A stretch of DNA of 64,000 bases, taken from NCBI GenBank assembly GCA_008015325.1, contig SSFI01000003.1, positions 102,328-166,327 on the forward strand, in the 5' to 3' direction. The notes beneath the pieces were generated by a model that saw nothing but the letters and a program-made list of their open reading frames with translations, did not search any database and was not told where the DNA came from. This DNA is from Rheinheimera sp. (GTDB lineage: Bacteria > Pseudomonadota > Gammaproteobacteria > Enterobacterales > Alteromonadaceae). Positions 62,623 through 64,000 of the stretch are shown piece after piece. Positions within the stretch are counted from its first letter, which is position 1, and each line of letters opens with the position of its first letter. Both the position numbers and the translations under genes were made by a program.

Positions 62623-63390
62623 TCAGACTTCCTGTAATAATTCATCGACCTGCTGCTGCAATACAGCGGCAGGCCCTGTATCCAGCTGTCGGCCTGCAAA
62701 AGCAGCAACCGGTACTACGCCCATGAGCGCATTACACAAAGCCAGCGCAGGCACTTCAGACAACAGGCTGGCAGAAAGTGGTTGCACCGACACCAGCTTT
62801 TGTTCCAATAACAGTTGGCGCAGCACACCGGCGACGCCAGCTTGTTGCAGGTCGGGCGTCCACCACTGTTGCTGATGCCAAATCAGCACGTTGGCGGCAC
62901 TGGCTTCGATTAAAAAACCTTGCTGATCACAGACCAGCAAATCGTCATATTGGCTTTGCTCAGCTTCGCGTTTTAATAAAACGGTTTCGAGACGACTGCA
63001 GTGTTTGATACCTGCAAGCAAAGGTTGTTGCGAGAGCCGCATGCTGGCAAGGCCAAGCGTGACGCCTTGCTGGCGTATAGTGCTATAGTCCGGCATTGGT
63101 GCCGTCCAGCAATAAATCTCAGCTTCGTTTATCCCTAAAGTGCCGTAACCTCTCGCACCCTGCCCCCGGCTAATCAATACCTTGAGCACCAGATTCGGTG
63201 CACTGATTGCTGCGCGGACCTGCGATAACACCACATCTTCACGCGGGGCGTTAAAGCCAAGCCGCTGCATCGAATCAGTCAGCCGTTGCCAGTGTAATGA
63301 CCAAAGCTGCGGCTCACCATGACAAATCCGGATGGTTGAAAAGATACCGTCACCGTACTGAAAGCTGCGGTCTGAAAACTGGATTTGCAT
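62623..63390 (-). CDS. pabC: Aminodeoxychorismate lyase
   Basis: PLP enzyme forming 4-aminobenzoate for folate. The 255-residue class IV aminotransferase fold shows RSFQYGDGIFSTIRICHG at the N-terminus, the PLP Lys in the LKREAEQ region (preceding DDLLVCDQQGFLIEASAANV) and the family segment LVSVQPLSASLLSEVPALALCNALMGVVPV. It lies between fabF and mltG, the usual order in gammaproteobacteria. Confidence 0.93.
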   Translation of the reverse strand: MQIQFSDRSFQYGDGIFSTIRICHGEPQLWSLHWQRLTDSMQRLGFNAPREDVVLSQVRAAISAPNLVLKVLISRGQGARGYGTLGINEAEIYCWTAPMPDYSTIRQQGVTLGLASMRLSQQPLLAGIKHCSRLETVLLKREAEQSQYDDLLVCDQQGFLIEASAANVLIWHQQQWWTPDLQQAGVAGVLRQLLLEQKLVSVQPLSASLLSEVPALALCNALMGVVPVAAFAGRQLDTGPAAVLQQQVDELLQEV

Positions 63391-63476
63391 CGGTGTTGTG
63401 AAATAAATAAAGAATTGAACGGCAGTATGCCTGAAAAAAGCTAAGGGTTAAATCTGCCAGAACAGCAGCTTGCAAA

Positions 63477-63507
63477 AAACAAAAGGCTGCGACGCAGCCT
63501 TTTGTTT
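63477..63507 (-). terminator. Intrinsic terminator after fabF
   Basis: Stem AAACAAAAGGCTGC / GCAGCCTTTTGTTT with a 3-base loop; T-runs on both sides. It separates fabF from pabC. Confidence 0.9.
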
Positions 63508-63527
63508 CATTTTGTCAGAGCGGCAAA

Positions 63528-64000
63528 CTAGATTTTCTTAAATAAAATCGAGCCGTTGGTGCCACCGAAACCAAAAGAGTTACACAGCGCATACTCCATT
63601 TTCGCCTGACGCGAATGATGCGGCACATAATCCAAATCACAACCTTCGTCCGGATTATCCAGGTTGATGGTTGGCGTAACGATTTGATCCTGCAGCGACA
63701 ATACCGTGATAATGGATTCGACTGAACCAGCAGCACCTAATAAGTGACCTAACATCGACTTGCTGGAGCTGACCATCAGGCCTTCCGGCTTGGCGCCAAA
63801 CACTGATTTAATCGCCATAGTTTCGGCAATGTCGCCGGCTGGCGTCGAAGTACCGTGCGCATTGATGTATTGCACCTGCGACGGATTTACTCCGGCATCG
63901 CGCAGCGCATTGACCATCGCAGAAGCGGCACCGCGGCCGTTTTCCGGCGGTGATGTCATATGATAAGCATCACCGCTCATACCGAAGCCAACCAACTCAG
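63528..64000 (-). CDS. fabF: 3-oxoacyl-ACP synthase II (partial, N-terminus beyond right edge)
   Basis: About 157 C-terminal residues of a condensing enzyme for fatty acid elongation. The catalytic His residues are in [12 protein letters not shown] and [12 protein letters not shown], and the protein ends [17 protein letters not shown], typical of FabF. The upstream half, with the active-site Cys, lies outside the window. The gene order fabF-pabC-mltG-tmk-holB supports the assignment. Confidence 0.95.
   Translation of the reverse strand, partial: ELVGFGMSGDAYHMTSPPENGRGAASAMVNALRDAGVNPSQVQYINAHGTSTPAGDIAETMAIKSVFGAKPEGLMVSSSKSMLGHLLGAAGSVESIITVLSLQDQIVTPTINLDNPDEGCDLDYVPHHSRQAKMEYALCNSFGFGGTNGSILFKKI

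Overview
The window is chromosomal DNA of a Gram-negative gammaproteobacterium, most likely an Alteromonadales/Rheinheimera-Alishewanella type. This rests on gene orders (mrp/metG divergent; fabF-pabC-mltG-tmk-holB-pilZ-tatD; prpR-prpB-prpC-acnD-prpF; bkdA1-bkdA2-bkdB), on the protein families present, on a TonB-dependent receptor and an RND pump, and on a moderate GC content judged by eye. The exact genus is inference. No phage, transposase, integrase or CRISPR array was seen.

Layout. 1-4.75 kb: a protein kinase running off the left edge and the branched-chain 2-oxoacid dehydrogenase operon (minus strand), with a LiuR-like palindrome upstream. 5.1-7.4 kb: a solitary astE, a DMT transporter and tRNA-Pro(GGG). 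7.4-13.2 kb: a poorly filled intergenic region, an SbtA-like transporter divergent from a LysR regulator, threonine aldolase and an ABC exporter. 13.2-25.7 kb: a GST, a repeat-rich DUF3300 protein, dcd, mrp, metG, an MFS transporter, a quinone oxidoreductase, rlmI, a YceI protein and a YjiH-type membrane protein. 25.8-35.1 kb: a PilZ protein, a single-domain response regulator, hrpA, a CBS protein, an exported isoaspartyl peptidase, a YdcH protein, an endonuclease I and sbcB.

35.3-38.2 kb is the most unusual part: an AT-richer four-gene run encoding a Tat-exported protein with a GYWKNH motif, a small PqqD-like protein, an HprK-related kinase and a nucleotidyltransferase of the NTP_transf_5 type. 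It matches the barely characterised 'HPr-rel-A' cassette and looks like a cytoplasmic protein-modification system with an adjacent candidate substrate.

38.2-51.5 kb: a Gln-rich lipoprotein, yebG with two SOS boxes shared with a divergent dgt, a patatin-like lipase, a TonB receptor, an RND permease with its adaptor, a glycerophosphodiesterase, a GNAT protein and a small secreted protein. 51.5-58.3 kb: the methylcitrate (propionate) operon with its GntR regulator and paired palindromic operators. 58.3-58.85 kb: a gene-poor gap holding a candidate structured small RNA. 58.85-64 kb: the tatD-pilZ-holB-tmk-mltG-pabC cluster and the 3' part of fabF, cut by the right edge.

Functional themes are carbon catabolism that ends in propionyl-CoA and acetyl-CoA (bkd and prp), nucleotide pool and DNA maintenance (dcd, dgt, tmk, sbcB, yebG, holB), envelope and export functions, and c-di-GMP/PilZ-type signalling. 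All family calls come from reading the protein sequences; no database search was run.
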